Assembly (NCBI GenBank): GCA_018715805.1
Contig: DVKX01000099.1
Span: 1-46,014, forward strand
Reading direction: 5' to 3'
Source: Candidatus Faecousia intestinigallinarum
GTDB lineage: Bacteria > Bacillota > Clostridia > Oscillospirales > Oscillospiraceae
Length of the DNA stretch: 46,014 nt
The notes beneath the pieces were generated by a model. It searched no databases. It was not told where the DNA came from and saw nothing but the letters and a program-made list of their open reading frames with translations. Shown piece after piece: positions 35,394-43,829 of this stretch (within the stretch, counting starts at the first letter, position 1; each line of letters opens with the position of its first letter). The position numbers and the translations under genes are program-made.

Positions 35394-36287
35394 TTATGCG
35401 CGTTTTTCTAAAATGAATTTTTCCAGTACTTTGGCGGCGGCGCTCACGGGCTTTGTGGTATTTTTCAAAAGGCAAATGGATCTTTCGGGAATTTCCTCCC
35501 GCAGGCGCAGGGAAAAGGCGCGCTTTTCCGCAATCGCTTCCGCCGCCAATTCCTCCGGTACAAAACCTACGCCCAAGTCGTTTATGATTAAGGGAAGAAG
35601 CTGATCTGCCGTGGCCGCTTCAATGTCAGGCGATAAATGCAAGCCGTGTTTGGCGAAAAACTGCAAGTAAAAGTCGTAGGTTTTGGTCTTGGGCGCCAAG
35701 CATATCAGCGGATACTGCTGTAGGTCCCTTAGGGATATGGGGGATTTTACAAGGTGCGCCAGCCCCTCGCCGCATAAAGGAATCTCCCGGAAGCGCTTGA
35801 CTTCCACAGCGCGGAGTTCTTCCGTCAGATCAAAGGGAGATGTGACCATGGAAATGTCCACAAGCCCCCGGCTTAGCGAGGATAATGCCTGGGGCGTGGT
35901 ATGGTTGGCTATGCGAATACGGATGCCCGGGTATGCGCGGCGAAATTCCTTTAGTACCGGCAGCAAAAAGCAGCGCAGCGCCACCTCGCTGGCTCCAATG
36001 GAAACAACGCCGCTTTGCAGCCCTTTTCCCTGGGAAATTTCTTCCTCTCCCATGGCAATATGCTCCATCGCGGCGGATATATGAGCATAGAGCATCTCTC
36101 CCTCAGGGGTCAGCCGCACACCGCGGTTGGAGCGAATAAACAGGGTGCATTCCAGGTCGCGTTCCAGGTTTTTGATGGTTCGAGTGATATTCGGCTGATT
36201 GTTCAGGAGAAATTCCGCTGCCCGGGTAAAACTGCCGTATTTTGCCACATAATAGAAAACCCTGTAATGGTCATAATTGATATACAT
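35394..36287 (-). CDS. LysR-family transcriptional regulator
   Basis: 297 aa. The N-terminal winged helix-turn-helix (about 1-60) has SFTRAAEFLLNNQPNITRTIKNLE, and the periplasmic-binding-like effector domain spans about 90-290. It is divergent from the MATE gene with 159 bases between, the classical arrangement in which the LysR protein controls both. The AT-rich palindrome at 36324-36346 is its likely operator. The effector is unknown. Confidence 0.92.
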   Translation of the reverse strand: MYINYDHYRVFYYVAKYGSFTRAAEFLLNNQPNITRTIKNLERDLECTLFIRSNRGVRLTPEGEMLYAHISAAMEHIAMGEEEISQGKGLQSGVVSIGASEVALRCFLLPVLKEFRRAYPGIRIRIANHTTPQALSSLSRGLVDISMVTSPFDLTEELRAVEVKRFREIPLCGEGLAHLVKSPISLRDLQQYPLICLAPKTKTYDFYLQFFAKHGLHLSPDIEAATADQLLPLIINDLGVGFVPEELAAEAIAEKRAFSLRLREEIPERSICLLKNTTKPVSAAAKVLEKFILEKRA

Positions 36288-36323
36288 AGCTTCACCATAT
36301 CGATTTTATATAGTTAAAATTTG

Positions 36324-36346
36324 ATCTATATATTTTACATATAGAT
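36324..36346. promoter_or_regulatory. Perfect palindrome, probable LysR operator
   Basis: ATCTATAT-N7-ATATAGAT, eight-base perfect arms around a seven-base centre, within an AT-rich island between the divergent lysR and MATE genes. The right arm overlaps and runs past the MATE -35 box. Confidence 0.65.
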
Positions 36347-36362
36347 ATATCGGTATTATAAT
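36334..36362 (+). promoter_or_regulatory. MATE gene promoter
   Basis: TTTACA (36334-36339), a 17-base spacer and a perfect TATAAT (36357-36362). The -35 box lies inside the palindrome, so binding there would be expected to block or remodel polymerase access. Confidence 0.72.
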
Positions 36363-36446
36363 ATCCCAGCGTGCCTGCGTCAAGGTATATTTACGGGGTG
36401 AAGCGCCAAACGCGGGAAAAGACCTAACAACAGGAGGCCATTCCAT

Positions 36447-37781
36447 ATGAATCAGGATTTGACGGTAGGAAAGCCGTCGTCGGTGCTTTGGAAGTTCTGC
36501 CTGCCGCTTTTTGGCAGCATTCTCTTTCAGCAGCTCTATAATATTGCCGACAGCTTTGTAGCGGGTAAGTTTGTGGGGGAAGACGCCTTGGCGGCGGTGG
36601 GCAACAGCTACGAAATTACGCTGATATTCATTGCGTTTGCCTTTGGATGCAATATTGGCTGCTCCGTAATTGTTTCCCAGCTTTTTGGCGCGCGGAAATT
36701 TGCAGAATTGAAAACCGCCGTCTCAACGACTTTGATTGCGGGGGGCGTACTCTGCGCTGCCTTGATGGGCGTGGGAATATTTTTCAGCGGGGATCTTCTG
36801 CTGTTGATCAATACGCCGCAAAATGTGATGGCAGATTCCAAGCTGTATCTGGATATTTATGTTTTGGGGCTGCCGTTCGTCTTTTATTATAACATTGCCA
36901 CAGGTATTTTTTCGGCGCTGGGGGATTCCAAAACGCCGTTTCTTTTTCTGGCTGGTTCTTCGCTCTCCAATATTGCGGTGGATATTTTGTTTGTAACGGC
37001 TTTCAACATGGGTGTAGCCGGCGTGGCGTGGGCCACGTTTCTGTGTCAGGGCATCAGCTGTGTGCTGGCGATTTGGGTGGTCTTTTTCCGGCTCTCCAAA
37101 ATGGAGATAGACCGAAGGAGCGGCCTTTTTTCCTGGGAATTGCTGCGCAGGATCGCTATTGTGGCTGTGCCCAGCATACTGCAGCAGAGCTTCATCTCGG
37201 TGGGTAATATTATCATTCAGGGAGTAATCAATACATTTGGTTCCGCAGTTATGGCAGGATATTCCGCTTCCATCAAGCTGAATAATCTGGTGATTACATC
37301 CTTTACTACCCTGGGCAACAACGGTATCTCCAATTTCTCGGCGCAGAATCTCGGCGCGGGAAAACTGGAGCGTATTCCGGCGGGATTCCGGGCGGGTCTG
37401 AAGCTGGTATGGCTGTTATGCGTTCCCTTGGTTGTGCTGTATCTTCTGGGGGGAAAAGAATTGGTGGCGATTTTCCTGGATGCACCCTCCGGAAGAGCAA
37501 TGGATGTGGGCGTGGAGATTCTTCGGATTCTGTCGCCGTTCTACTTTGTCGTATCGGCAAAACTGGTGGCGGATGGTATTTTGCGCGGAACGGGTATGAT
37601 GAAGCAATTTATGGCAGCTACGTTTACGGATTTGATCCTGCGGGTGATCCTGGCCAGAGTACTGTCCATGCCCCTGGAGACTACGGGTATTTGGCTTGCC
37701 TGGCCCATTGGCTGGACAGCGGCCACCTTACTGTCCATCCTCTTTTATAAACGAGCGAAATGGCGCACCGCTGCTGTGTGA
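36447..37781 (+). CDS. MATE-family multidrug efflux transporter
   Basis: 444 aa, twelve predicted TM helices. The start has GKPSSVLWKFCLPLFGSILFQ and IADSFVAGKFVGEDALAAVG, the MATE/DinF-type N-lobe signature; the C-lobe repeat has SIKLNNLVITSF and GTGMMKQFM. Such proteins export cationic drugs or other compounds in exchange for Na+ or H+. CAGGAGG lies nine bases before the ATG. Control by the divergent LysR regulator is inferred from the shared palindrome. Confidence 0.92.
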   Translation: MNQDLTVGKPSSVLWKFCLPLFGSILFQQLYNIADSFVAGKFVGEDALAAVGNSYEITLIFIAFAFGCNIGCSVIVSQLFGARKFAELKTAVSTTLIAGGVLCAALMGVGIFFSGDLLLLINTPQNVMADSKLYLDIYVLGLPFVFYYNIATGIFSALGDSKTPFLFLAGSSLSNIAVDILFVTAFNMGVAGVAWATFLCQGISCVLAIWVVFFRLSKMEIDRRSGLFSWELLRRIAIVAVPSILQQSFISVGNIIIQGVINTFGSAVMAGYSASIKLNNLVITSFTTLGNNGISNFSAQNLGAGKLERIPAGFRAGLKLVWLLCVPLVVLYLLGGKELVAIFLDAPSGRAMDVGVEILRILSPFYFVVSAKLVADGILRGTGMMKQFMAATFTDLILRVILARVLSMPLETTGIWLAWPIGWTAATLLSILFYKRAKWRTAAV

Positions 37782-37808
37782 TGCCTTGTGGGCAGGGAGC
37801 GGCGGCAA

Positions 37809-37842
37809 AAGGGGCGCGGATGCATATGCATCCGCGCCCCTT
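37809..37842. terminator. 34-base perfect palindrome, bidirectional terminator
   Basis: AAGGGGCGCGGATGCAT followed directly by its reverse complement (two 17-base arms, no spacer). It lies between the convergent MATE and cytidylate-kinase-like genes. It folds into a very stable hairpin; T-runs on either side are short. Confidence 0.75.
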
Positions 37843-37879
37843 CACAGCTGAAAACAGAATTCTAAGTAACCGACGGCGT

Positions 37880-38485
37880 TTATGCGTTTTTGGCGATGGA
37901 AACAATAATGTCTGCGCAGGTTTCCACACCCAATGTACTGGAGTTCAGGCAAATGTCGTAATTCTTCACGTCGCCCCAATTCCGTCCGGTATAGTGCAGA
38001 TAATTGACTTTCCGCCGCTTATCCTTTTCGTTGAGGCGGGTCTGGGGGCTTTTTTCGGATTCACCGTAGAGGCGGACGATCCGATCAGCACGGAATTCAA
38101 TATCCGCATGAATAAAGGCGTGGAGGCATTCTGGGCGGTCTTTCAGGATATAGTCCGCGTTCCGACCCACGATGACGCAGGGGCCTTTCTCCGCCAACTG
38201 GAGGATAACGCTGCATTGGATATTCCATAGAAAATCTGCGGCGGAAAGTCCGTTCATCACGCCGGGAACACCCTGGGGCGCGAAAGCATAGGAGAGCAAG
38301 GTTTTGCCGGGGGACTGCTCTCCGTGCTCCTCCACGAATTGCGGAGCAAAGCCGGATTCCAAAGCCACTTGCTCTACAAGCTCCTTGTCGTAGAAGGGGA
38401 TGCCCAGCTTCTGGGCGACCAGGCGGCCAACGGTGCGGCCGCCGCTGCCAAATTCACGGCTGATGGTGATAATCTTCTTTTCCAT
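37880..38485 (-). CDS. Cytidylate-kinase-like protein
   Basis: 201 aa. The start is MEKKIITISREFGSGGRTVG, the P-loop-like glycine-rich motif of the cytidylate kinase-like (AAA_26) family, where GSGGRT replaces a standard GxGKS. VIVGRNADYIL and DKRRKVNYLHYTGRNWGD follow. The family is common in gut Clostridia and its substrate is not established; true CMP kinase (Cmk) is usually a separate gene. GAGGAGGTTCTTGCT precedes the ATG. It has its own promoter at 38534-38562. Confidence 0.85.
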   Translation of the reverse strand: MEKKIITISREFGSGGRTVGRLVAQKLGIPFYDKELVEQVALESGFAPQFVEEHGEQSPGKTLLSYAFAPQGVPGVMNGLSAADFLWNIQCSVILQLAEKGPCVIVGRNADYILKDRPECLHAFIHADIEFRADRIVRLYGESEKSPQTRLNEKDKRRKVNYLHYTGRNWGDVKNYDICLNSSTLGVETCADIIVSIAKNA

Positions 38486-38533
38486 AGCAAGAACCTCCTC
38501 TGATATGCTATCTTTGGGAATGTGCCTGGTAAT

Positions 38534-38562
38534 AGTATAGCAAGAAACAGAAGGAAAGTCAA
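38534..38562 (-). promoter_or_regulatory. Promoter of the cytidylate-kinase-like gene
   Basis: On the minus strand, TTGACT (38562-38557), a 17-base spacer ending TTGC (extended -10) and TATACT (38539-38534). Confidence 0.8.
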
Positions 38563-38595
38563 ATGATTTTGTAGAATCTGCTGATATTTTTCGGT

Positions 38596-38754
38596 TTATT
38601 GGATGTGCTCTTCTGCGCAGTTATCCACCACCTGCACACCCATGATTTCATCGCTGGCGGGAAAAAGCGCCAGGCTCTTTTCGTCAAACTTGGGACACAG
38701 CCGTTTTTCCGGCTCCAGGCGCAGATCTGCAGGGATATTTTTCTGCTTTTTCAT
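38596..38754 (-). CDS. 52-aa hypothetical protein downstream of dapA
   Basis: ATG 38754 is preceded by AGAGGTGATCCC and opens 52 codons to TAA at 38596. The product is charged and soluble: MKKQKNIPADLRLEPEKRLC start, then PKFDEKSLALFPASDE, ending in DNCAEEHIQ with two cysteines and no TM segment. It follows dapA by 29 bases on the same strand, so it is probably on the dapA transcript. I recognise no family. Confidence 0.6.
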   Translation of the reverse strand: MKKQKNIPADLRLEPEKRLCPKFDEKSLALFPASDEIMGVQVVDNCAEEHIQ

Positions 38755-38783
38755 GGGATCACCTCTCGGAGTAGGGTGTGCGT

Positions 38784-39656
38784 TTATCCCTGAAAAAATT
38801 CTTGAATCATTTGCAGATGTTCTACGGTGGGTGCTGTCAGGGGCAAGCGGCAGATGCCGCAGTCGTATCCAATGGCTTGCAGAGCGGCTTTAACAGGAAT
38901 GGGATTTACTTCGCAGGCAAGCAGCTGATTCAGCGGCTGCAGCTGGCACTGCAGGGCGGCGGCGGTGTCCAGATCGCCGTCCAGCGCTGCGGAGGCCATC
39001 GCCTGCATTTCCTCCGGCAGAATGTTGGAAGCCACGGAGATCACGCCCTGTCCGCCTAAGGCCATGGCGGCCACTGCCAACTCATCGTTCCCCGCCCAGA
39101 CAGAGAAATCTTCTCCGCAGGCACGGCGGATTTTGGTGACCTTGGTAATGTCTGCGGAAGCCTCCTTAACGCCCACAATATTGGGGATACGGCTCAGACG
39201 CTGGTAAACGCTTACGGGCATATCCAGTCCGGTACGAGAAGGAACGTTGTACAAGATGATCGGCAGCTCTACCCGGTGCGCCACAGATAAGTAATGGGCA
39301 AAGAGACCGTCCGGCGTGGCCTTATTGTAGTATGGACTGACGATGAGCAGCGCGTCTGCCCCGGCTTCCTGAGCGGCAATGCTTAACTCTACGGTATGTG
39401 CGGTGGAATTGCTGCCGGTTCCGGCGATGATCAGACAATCCTCCCCGGCATATTCTTTGCAGCGGCGGATCAGTTCCAGCTTTTCGCTGTCGGATAGAGT
39501 CGGGCTTTCGCCGGTGGTGCCCGCTAGAACAACGGCAGAAATCCCGGCTGCCATCTGGCGCTTGAGAAGCTGCTGCGCCATAGGATAGTTGATCCGTTCC
39601 CCCAAAAATGGGGTGACCAGGGCGGTGCATACGCCCGAAAATAATGGATGATTCAT
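38784..39656 (-). CDS. dapA: 4-Hydroxy-tetrahydrodipicolinate synthase
   Basis: 290 aa TIM barrel. [10 protein letters not shown] holds the pyruvate-binding Thr47/48. Tyr136 is in [10 protein letters not shown], with Arg141 for the substrate. Schiff-base Lys164 is in GVKEASADI. It condenses pyruvate with aspartate semialdehyde in the lysine/diaminopimelate pathway, feeding peptidoglycan as well as lysine. ACGGAGGTATCGACTTT precedes ATG 39656. It is detached from other dap genes. I see no convincing promoter in the short gap to queA. Confidence 0.95.
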   Translation of the reverse strand: MNHPLFSGVCTALVTPFLGERINYPMAQQLLKRQMAAGISAVVLAGTTGESPTLSDSEKLELIRRCKEYAGEDCLIIAGTGSNSTAHTVELSIAAQEAGADALLIVSPYYNKATPDGLFAHYLSVAHRVELPIILYNVPSRTGLDMPVSVYQRLSRIPNIVGVKEASADITKVTKIRRACGEDFSVWAGNDELAVAAMALGGQGVISVASNILPEEMQAMASAALDGDLDTAAALQCQLQPLNQLLACEVNPIPVKAALQAIGYDCGICRLPLTAPTVEHLQMIQEFFQG

Positions 39657-39706
39657 AAAGTCGATACCTCCGTGCCAATCTATGCAGCGCCGCTGCGTTT
39701 TGCCAG

Positions 39707-39735
39707 TTGAAAAAAGAGAAGATTTGGGGTATACT
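39707..39735 (+). promoter_or_regulatory. queA promoter
   Basis: TTGAAA (39707-39712), a 17-base spacer and TATACT (39730-39735). Confidence 0.75.
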
Positions 39736-39786
39736 CATTCCAGCGAACGCGCTGCGGACAGAAGCAGAGAATTTGGAGGAAAAAGT

Positions 39787-40809
39787 GTGAAAACCCAGGA
39801 TTTTTGGTATGATCTCCCGGAGGAACTCATCGCCCAGACGCCGCTGGAGCAGCGGGATGCCTCCCGCCTGCTGGTGATGGATCGGGAAACCGGCGCATTG
39901 GAACATAAGCATTTTTACGATATCCTAGATTATTTGCATCCCGGTGACTGCCTTGTGATGAACGACTCCCGGGTGCTGCCCGCCCGGCTGCTTGGACGCC
40001 GCCTCACCGGCGGCGCGGTGGAAGTATTGCTGCTGCGGGATTTGGGGGGAAAACGCTGGGAGTGCTTGTGTCGGCCAGGGCGGAAGATGCAGGCGGGACA
40101 GCAGGTGGTCTTTGGTGACGGAACGCTGACCGCCACCGTTCGGGAGGTGCAGGAAGACGGCAACCGGGTGGTGGAATTCCACTACGAAGGGATATTTCTG
40201 GAAATTCTGGAGCGCCTGGGGAAAATGCCTCTGCCGCCTTACATTAAGGAGGAACTGCAGGATCAGGAGCGATACCAAACGGTCTATTCCCGGGAGAACG
40301 GCTCTGCCGCTGCGCCTACTGCCGGACTTCATTTTACCAAAGAACTGTTGGGGAAAATCCGTGAAAAGGGTGTTCAGGAAACATTTATTACCCTCCATGT
40401 AGGATTGGGTACTTTCCGACCGGTGAAAGCGGAGAATATTGACGAGCACCATATGCACGCGGAACTGTGCATGATGCGCCAGGAGACGGCGGATATTCTA
40501 AATGATACTAAGCGCCGAGGCGGACGGATTATCTGCGTGGGAACGACCTCCTGCCGCACATTGGAATCTCTGGTCAACGAAGACGGTACATTTTCCGGGA
40601 AAAGTTGCTGGACAGATATTTTTATCTATCCGGGCTATGCCTTCAAAGCTATGGACGGCCTGATCACCAACTTTCATCTGCCAGAGAGCACGCTGGTGAT
40701 GCTGGTGTCCGCGTTCGCCGGGCGGGAGCATATCCTGCATGCCTATGCGGAGGCTGTGCGCCAGCGCTACCGCTTCTTCTCCTTCGGGGACGCGATGTTT
40801 ATTGGATAG
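39787..40809 (+). CDS. queA: S-adenosylmethionine:tRNA ribosyltransferase-isomerase
   Basis: 340 aa, standard length. The family start [24 protein letters not shown] and the [10 protein letters not shown] block are all present. It transfers the ribosyl moiety of SAM to preQ1-tRNA, the epoxyqueuosine step of queuosine synthesis. I use GTG 39787 (MKTQDF) with TTTGGAGGA in front, not an upstream ATG at 39682, which lies over the promoter region. tgt, the base-exchange enzyme, is three genes downstream in the same run. Confidence 0.95.
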   Translation: MKTQDFWYDLPEELIAQTPLEQRDASRLLVMDRETGALEHKHFYDILDYLHPGDCLVMNDSRVLPARLLGRRLTGGAVEVLLLRDLGGKRWECLCRPGRKMQAGQQVVFGDGTLTATVREVQEDGNRVVEFHYEGIFLEILERLGKMPLPPYIKEELQDQERYQTVYSRENGSAAAPTAGLHFTKELLGKIREKGVQETFITLHVGLGTFRPVKAENIDEHHMHAELCMMRQETADILNDTKRRGGRIICVGTTSCRTLESLVNEDGTFSGKSCWTDIFIYPGYAFKAMDGLITNFHLPESTLVMLVSAFAGREHILHAYAEAVRQRYRFFSFGDAMFIG

Positions 40810-40820
40810 GAGGAAGACCC

Positions 40821-41369
40821 ATGATCGCACCGATAGATGTGACCCATATCCAAATCGAAACGCCCAGGCTGCTGCTGCGTGCTTGGCGGGAGGAAGATCT
40901 GGAGGATTTTTACGCCTATGCCCGGGTGGAGGGCGTGGGGGAGATGGCCGGCTGGAAGCACCATGAAAGCCGGGAGATAAGCCAGTGTATTCTGGAGAAA
41001 TTTATCCAGGGGAAAAAGACCTTCGCGCTGGTGGAGAGAACCACCGGGAAAGTGATTGGTTCCCTGGGATTGGAGGAGGGGGAGGAAGCGGAGCTTTCCG
41101 CGCTGCGGGGTCGAGAAATTGGCTATGCTCTTAGCAAGGACTACTGGGGGCAGGGGCTGATGCCGGAGGCCGTAAATGCCGTGGTACAGTATTGTTTTAC
41201 GGTCTTGGATTTTGATTGGCTCACCTGTGGGCATTTTCCGCGCAATCATCAGTCCCAGCGGGTCATTGAGAAATGCGGCTTTTCTTTCTGGAAAGTGGTT
41301 CCTCATCCAATCAGCATGGGAACGGTGGAGGAAGTAAGGCTTTATTTGCTCCGCAATCCCAGGAGATGA
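40821..41369 (+). CDS. GNAT-family N-acetyltransferase (RimJ/RimL type)
   Basis: 182 aa. The start is IETPRLLLRAWREEDLEDFY, the RimJ/RimL-like N-terminus. Acetyl-CoA-binding motif A is IGYALSKDYWGQGLMPEAV, and the end is N-x-QSQRVIEKCGF. It acetylates an amino group, probably protein N-terminus or a small molecule; the substrate is not readable. GATAGGAGGAAGACCC precedes ATG 40821. It lies 11 bases after queA within the queA-tgt run. Confidence 0.88.
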   Translation: MIAPIDVTHIQIETPRLLLRAWREEDLEDFYAYARVEGVGEMAGWKHHESREISQCILEKFIQGKKTFALVERTTGKVIGSLGLEEGEEAELSALRGREIGYALSKDYWGQGLMPEAVNAVVQYCFTVLDFDWLTCGHFPRNHQSQRVIEKCGFSFWKVVPHPISMGTVEEVRLYLLRNPRR

Positions 41370-41371
41370 CG

Positions 41372-41911
41372 ATGGAGTATATTTACATAGTACTTTCTAA
41401 CTCCGGCACCATTCCCGGGCGGGCGATCCAGCGGATGACCCATTTTCCATATGGACACGCCATGCTCTCCTTTACGGCGGACTGCCAGATCACCTATAGC
41501 TTCGGCCGCCGGAGCCTCTACAATATTTTTAACGGCGGCTTTGTAGCGGAGCGGCGGGACGGGCCGTTTTTCACCCGGTTTTCCGATACTACCTGCCTGG
41601 TGCTGCGGTTAAAGGTGACGGATAAGCAGGTGGCAGATCTGTACAGCCAAATCGCCAGCTTTGTGGTGGAGGCGAAACGATACCGCTACGACTATATCGG
41701 ACTGTTCATGCGATATTTCAACATCAAAAAGACTTTTGACCGCCGGTTCGTGTGCAGCCATTTTGTGGCGGAGATGCTCCAGCGGGCAGGAATCTACCGC
41801 TTTTGCAAGGGGTCAATGCTGGTGCGCCCCAGGGATTTCCTGGAGATCCCTGGGATCGAAACATACTACGAGGGGAAGCTGTCGGAACTGCCTCGGGGTA
41901 CGGAAGAATAG
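41372..41911 (+). CDS. Papain-like (permuted NlpC/P60, YiiX/LRAT-type) protein
   Basis: 179 aa. FPYGHAMLSF (His29) precedes RFVCSHFVAEMLQRAG (Cys128), the His-before-Cys order of circularly permuted NlpC/P60 proteins. There is no signal peptide or TM helix, so it is probably cytoplasmic. Relatives act on thioester or amide bonds in lipids or peptides; its own substrate is unknown. ATG 41372 has AGGAG six bases before it (ATG 41366 is in frame but too close to that site). It sits between the acetyltransferase and tgt. Confidence 0.62.
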   Translation: MEYIYIVLSNSGTIPGRAIQRMTHFPYGHAMLSFTADCQITYSFGRRSLYNIFNGGFVAERRDGPFFTRFSDTTCLVLRLKVTDKQVADLYSQIASFVVEAKRYRYDYIGLFMRYFNIKKTFDRRFVCSHFVAEMLQRAGIYRFCKGSMLVRPRDFLEIPGIETYYEGKLSELPRGTEE

Positions 41912-41920
41912 GAGTAAGAA

Positions 41921-43051
41921 ATGTTTGAGCTTTTGAAAACAGAGGGAAAAGCCCGCCGGGGCGTGTTCACCTGCGCCCATGGAACGGTGCAGACCCCGGT
42001 CTTTATGAATGTGGGCACCCAGGGCGCCATCAAGGGCGCCTTGAGCGCCAAGGATCTGAAGGATGTTGGCTGCCAGGTGGAGCTGTCCAATACCTACCAT
42101 CTGCACCTGCGCCCCGGCGACCAGCTGGTGAAGGAGTGCGGCGGGCTGCATAAATTCATGACCTGGGACGGCCCCATCCTCACGGACTCCGGCGGCTTCC
42201 AGGTATTCTCCCTATCCTCCCTGCGGAAGATCAAAGAGGAAGGAGTGACATTTGCCTCCCATATTGACGGCCGCAGGATCTTTATGGGTCCGGAGGAGAG
42301 TATGCAGATCCAGTCCAACCTGGGTTCGGACATCTGCATGGCCTTTGACGAATGCATTGAGAATCCCTCCCCTCGGGAGTATGTACAAAAGAGCGTGGAT
42401 CGAACTTACCGCTGGCTGGTGCGCTGCAAGGCGGAAAATGCCCGTCTGAACGCTCTGCCGGATACGGTAAATCCCCAGCAGATGCTCTGGGGCATCAACC
42501 AGGGCGGCACCTATGCGGATATCCGGGTGGCGCATATGCAGCGCATCGCGGAACTGGATCTGCCTGGCTACGCCATCGGCGGCCTGGCGGTGGGGGAAAC
42601 GGCGGAGGAAATGTACGATATTATTGAAGCCGTGGAGCCCTATATGCCCCGGGAAAAAACGCGTTATCTGATGGGCGTGGGTACGCCCACGAATATCATT
42701 GAGGCAGTGGCGCGAGGCGTGGACTTCTTTGACTGTGTGATGCCTGCCCGGAATGCCCGTCATGCCCGGCTTTTTACCTGGCAGGGGGCGATCAATTTGA
42801 AAAACGCCAAGTATGCCAAGGATCTTATGCCTATTGACGCGGAGTGCGGCTGCCCGGTGTGCCGCCGCTACAGCCGAGCTTATCTGCGGCATCTTTTCGT
42901 AGCGGAGGAAATGCTGGCCATGCGCCTGGCGGTGATGCACAATCTGTATTTTTACAACCAACTGATGGCGCGGATCCGGGAGGCGCTGGATGCGGGACGG
43001 TTTGACGCTTTCCGTCGGGAGTATTCGGAAAAACTTGCCAGGAGGCTTTAA
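41921..43051 (+). CDS. tgt: Queuine/preQ1 tRNA-guanine transglycosylase
   Basis: 376 aa TIM barrel. LTDSGGFQVFSL holds the active-site Asp, and VDFFDCVMPARNARH holds the nucleophile region. The zinc site CGCPVCRRYSRAYLRHLF lies near the C-terminus. It exchanges guanine 34 for preQ1 in tRNAs with GUN anticodons. ATAGGAGTAAGAA precedes the ATG. It ends the queA run; yajC follows with its own promoter. Confidence 0.96.
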   Translation: MFELLKTEGKARRGVFTCAHGTVQTPVFMNVGTQGAIKGALSAKDLKDVGCQVELSNTYHLHLRPGDQLVKECGGLHKFMTWDGPILTDSGGFQVFSLSSLRKIKEEGVTFASHIDGRRIFMGPEESMQIQSNLGSDICMAFDECIENPSPREYVQKSVDRTYRWLVRCKAENARLNALPDTVNPQQMLWGINQGGTYADIRVAHMQRIAELDLPGYAIGGLAVGETAEEMYDIIEAVEPYMPREKTRYLMGVGTPTNIIEAVARGVDFFDCVMPARNARHARLFTWQGAINLKNAKYAKDLMPIDAECGCPVCRRYSRAYLRHLFVAEEMLAMRLAVMHNLYFYNQLMARIREALDAGRFDAFRREYSEKLARRL

Positions 43052-43058
43052 TTTGCCC

Positions 43059-43086
43059 TTGCAATTTCCACAAAGAATGGTATAAT
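43059..43086 (+). promoter_or_regulatory. yajC promoter
   Basis: TTGCAA (43059-43064), a 16-base spacer and a perfect TATAAT (43081-43086). Confidence 0.72.
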
Positions 43087-43120
43087 AGGTAAGACATTAA
43101 CAAACGAAGGAGTATTTCCC

Positions 43121-43501
43121 ATGTTGAATTTTCTGGAGAGCACTGCAGCTTCCGGCGCCGGCGGCATGATGAGCACCATCATCATGCTGGTACTGATGGT
43201 GGCGATTTTCTACTTCATGCTGATCCGTCCTGAGAGCAAGCGGAAGAAAGAAGCGGAGCAGATGCGTTCTGCGGTGAAGGCGGGCGATGAGGTGACCACC
43301 ATTGGCGGCATCACCGGAACCGTGGTTCATGTGAAGGACGATAAGTTTGTCCTGGAGACCGGCGCGGATCAGGTGCGGATCGAGTTCCAAAAGTGGGCGC
43401 TGTCCACCAATGAGACTGCTGCCGCAGCGGCCAAGGAAGAGGCCAAGAAGGCGCAGGAGGAAAAGGCCAAGGCAAAGGCTGCCAAGAAGATGTCCAAGTA
43501 A
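43121..43501 (+). CDS. yajC: Preprotein translocase subunit YajC
   Basis: 126 aa. One TM helix (about 17-37, TIIMLVLMVAIFYFMLIRPE) is followed by the conserved GDEVTTIGGITGTVV and a beta region. The Lys/Ala-rich tail (KEEAKKAQEEKAKAKAAKK) is longer than usual. YajC associates with SecDF-YajC in protein export. secD/secF normally follow; here the next genes belong to a mobile element, so the element may separate yajC from its partners or they lie elsewhere. Confidence 0.93.
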   Translation: MLNFLESTAASGAGGMMSTIIMLVLMVAIFYFMLIRPESKRKKEAEQMRSAVKAGDEVTTIGGITGTVVHVKDDKFVLETGADQVRIEFQKWALSTNETAAAAAKEEAKKAQEEKAKAKAAKKMSK

Positions 43502-43602
43502 AAGAAAATGCCTGCGCGGTTAGCAGGGGGCTCGTAAGAAAGTAATTCACCCAAGATTACACTTGCGGCATCTGTCAGGCGGGATTGGCTAACGAAAAAA
43601 TG

Positions 43603-43643
43603 AGCGATACTTGGTTTTTTGATCGAGTATTGCTTATTTTTTT
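43603..43643 (+). terminator. Terminator after yajC
   Basis: Stem GCGATACTTG/CGAGTATTGC (43604-43613, 43624-43633; two G-U pairs, A603/T634 extend it), ten-base loop, then TTATTTTTTT. It ends yajC transcription or insulates the element. Confidence 0.8.
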
Positions 43644-43681
43644 GCCCTTGCGTAGAAGCAATAGATTTATTCACACTTTTT

Positions 43682-43690
43682 TGCTATAAT
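43682..43690 (+). promoter_or_regulatory. Extended -10 promoter of the element
   Basis: TGC-TATAAT (43682-43690), perfect extended -10 with a poor -35 (TAGATT). It lies about 140 bases before the sigma-like gene, leaving a long leader. Confidence 0.6.
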
Positions 43691-43721
43691 CATATTATAT
43701 CTACCCTATCCATTCCTTTCC

Positions 43722-43742
43722 GAGATTTTTTCAAAAAATCTC
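43722..43742. repeat. 21-base perfect palindrome in the leader
   Basis: GAGATTTTTT-C-AAAAAATCTC, ten-base arms around one base. It is too tightly folded for a standard terminator stem-loop and may be a protein-binding operator. Confidence 0.55.
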
Positions 43743-43829
43743 AAAAAACTTTTGACACATTGGAACAATTTGACCTTTCTCATGCCATATATAGTAGAGG
43801 GGCAAAAATAAACGATTGGAGGTGATGCT

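Larger units (their letters stand above)
43502..43829. other. 328-base gene-free control region at the element start
   Basis: No ORF is supported. It holds a terminator (43603-43643), an extended -10 promoter (43682-43690), a perfect palindrome (43722-43742), and two TTGAC-containing stretches at 43752 and 43772. It is followed by the GATTGGAGGTGATGC ribosome binding site of the sigma-like gene. Confidence 0.6.

Noticed and set aside
43561..43600. Attachment-site core repeat of the element
   Set aside because: No second copy is available in the window, so no att sequence can be supported.
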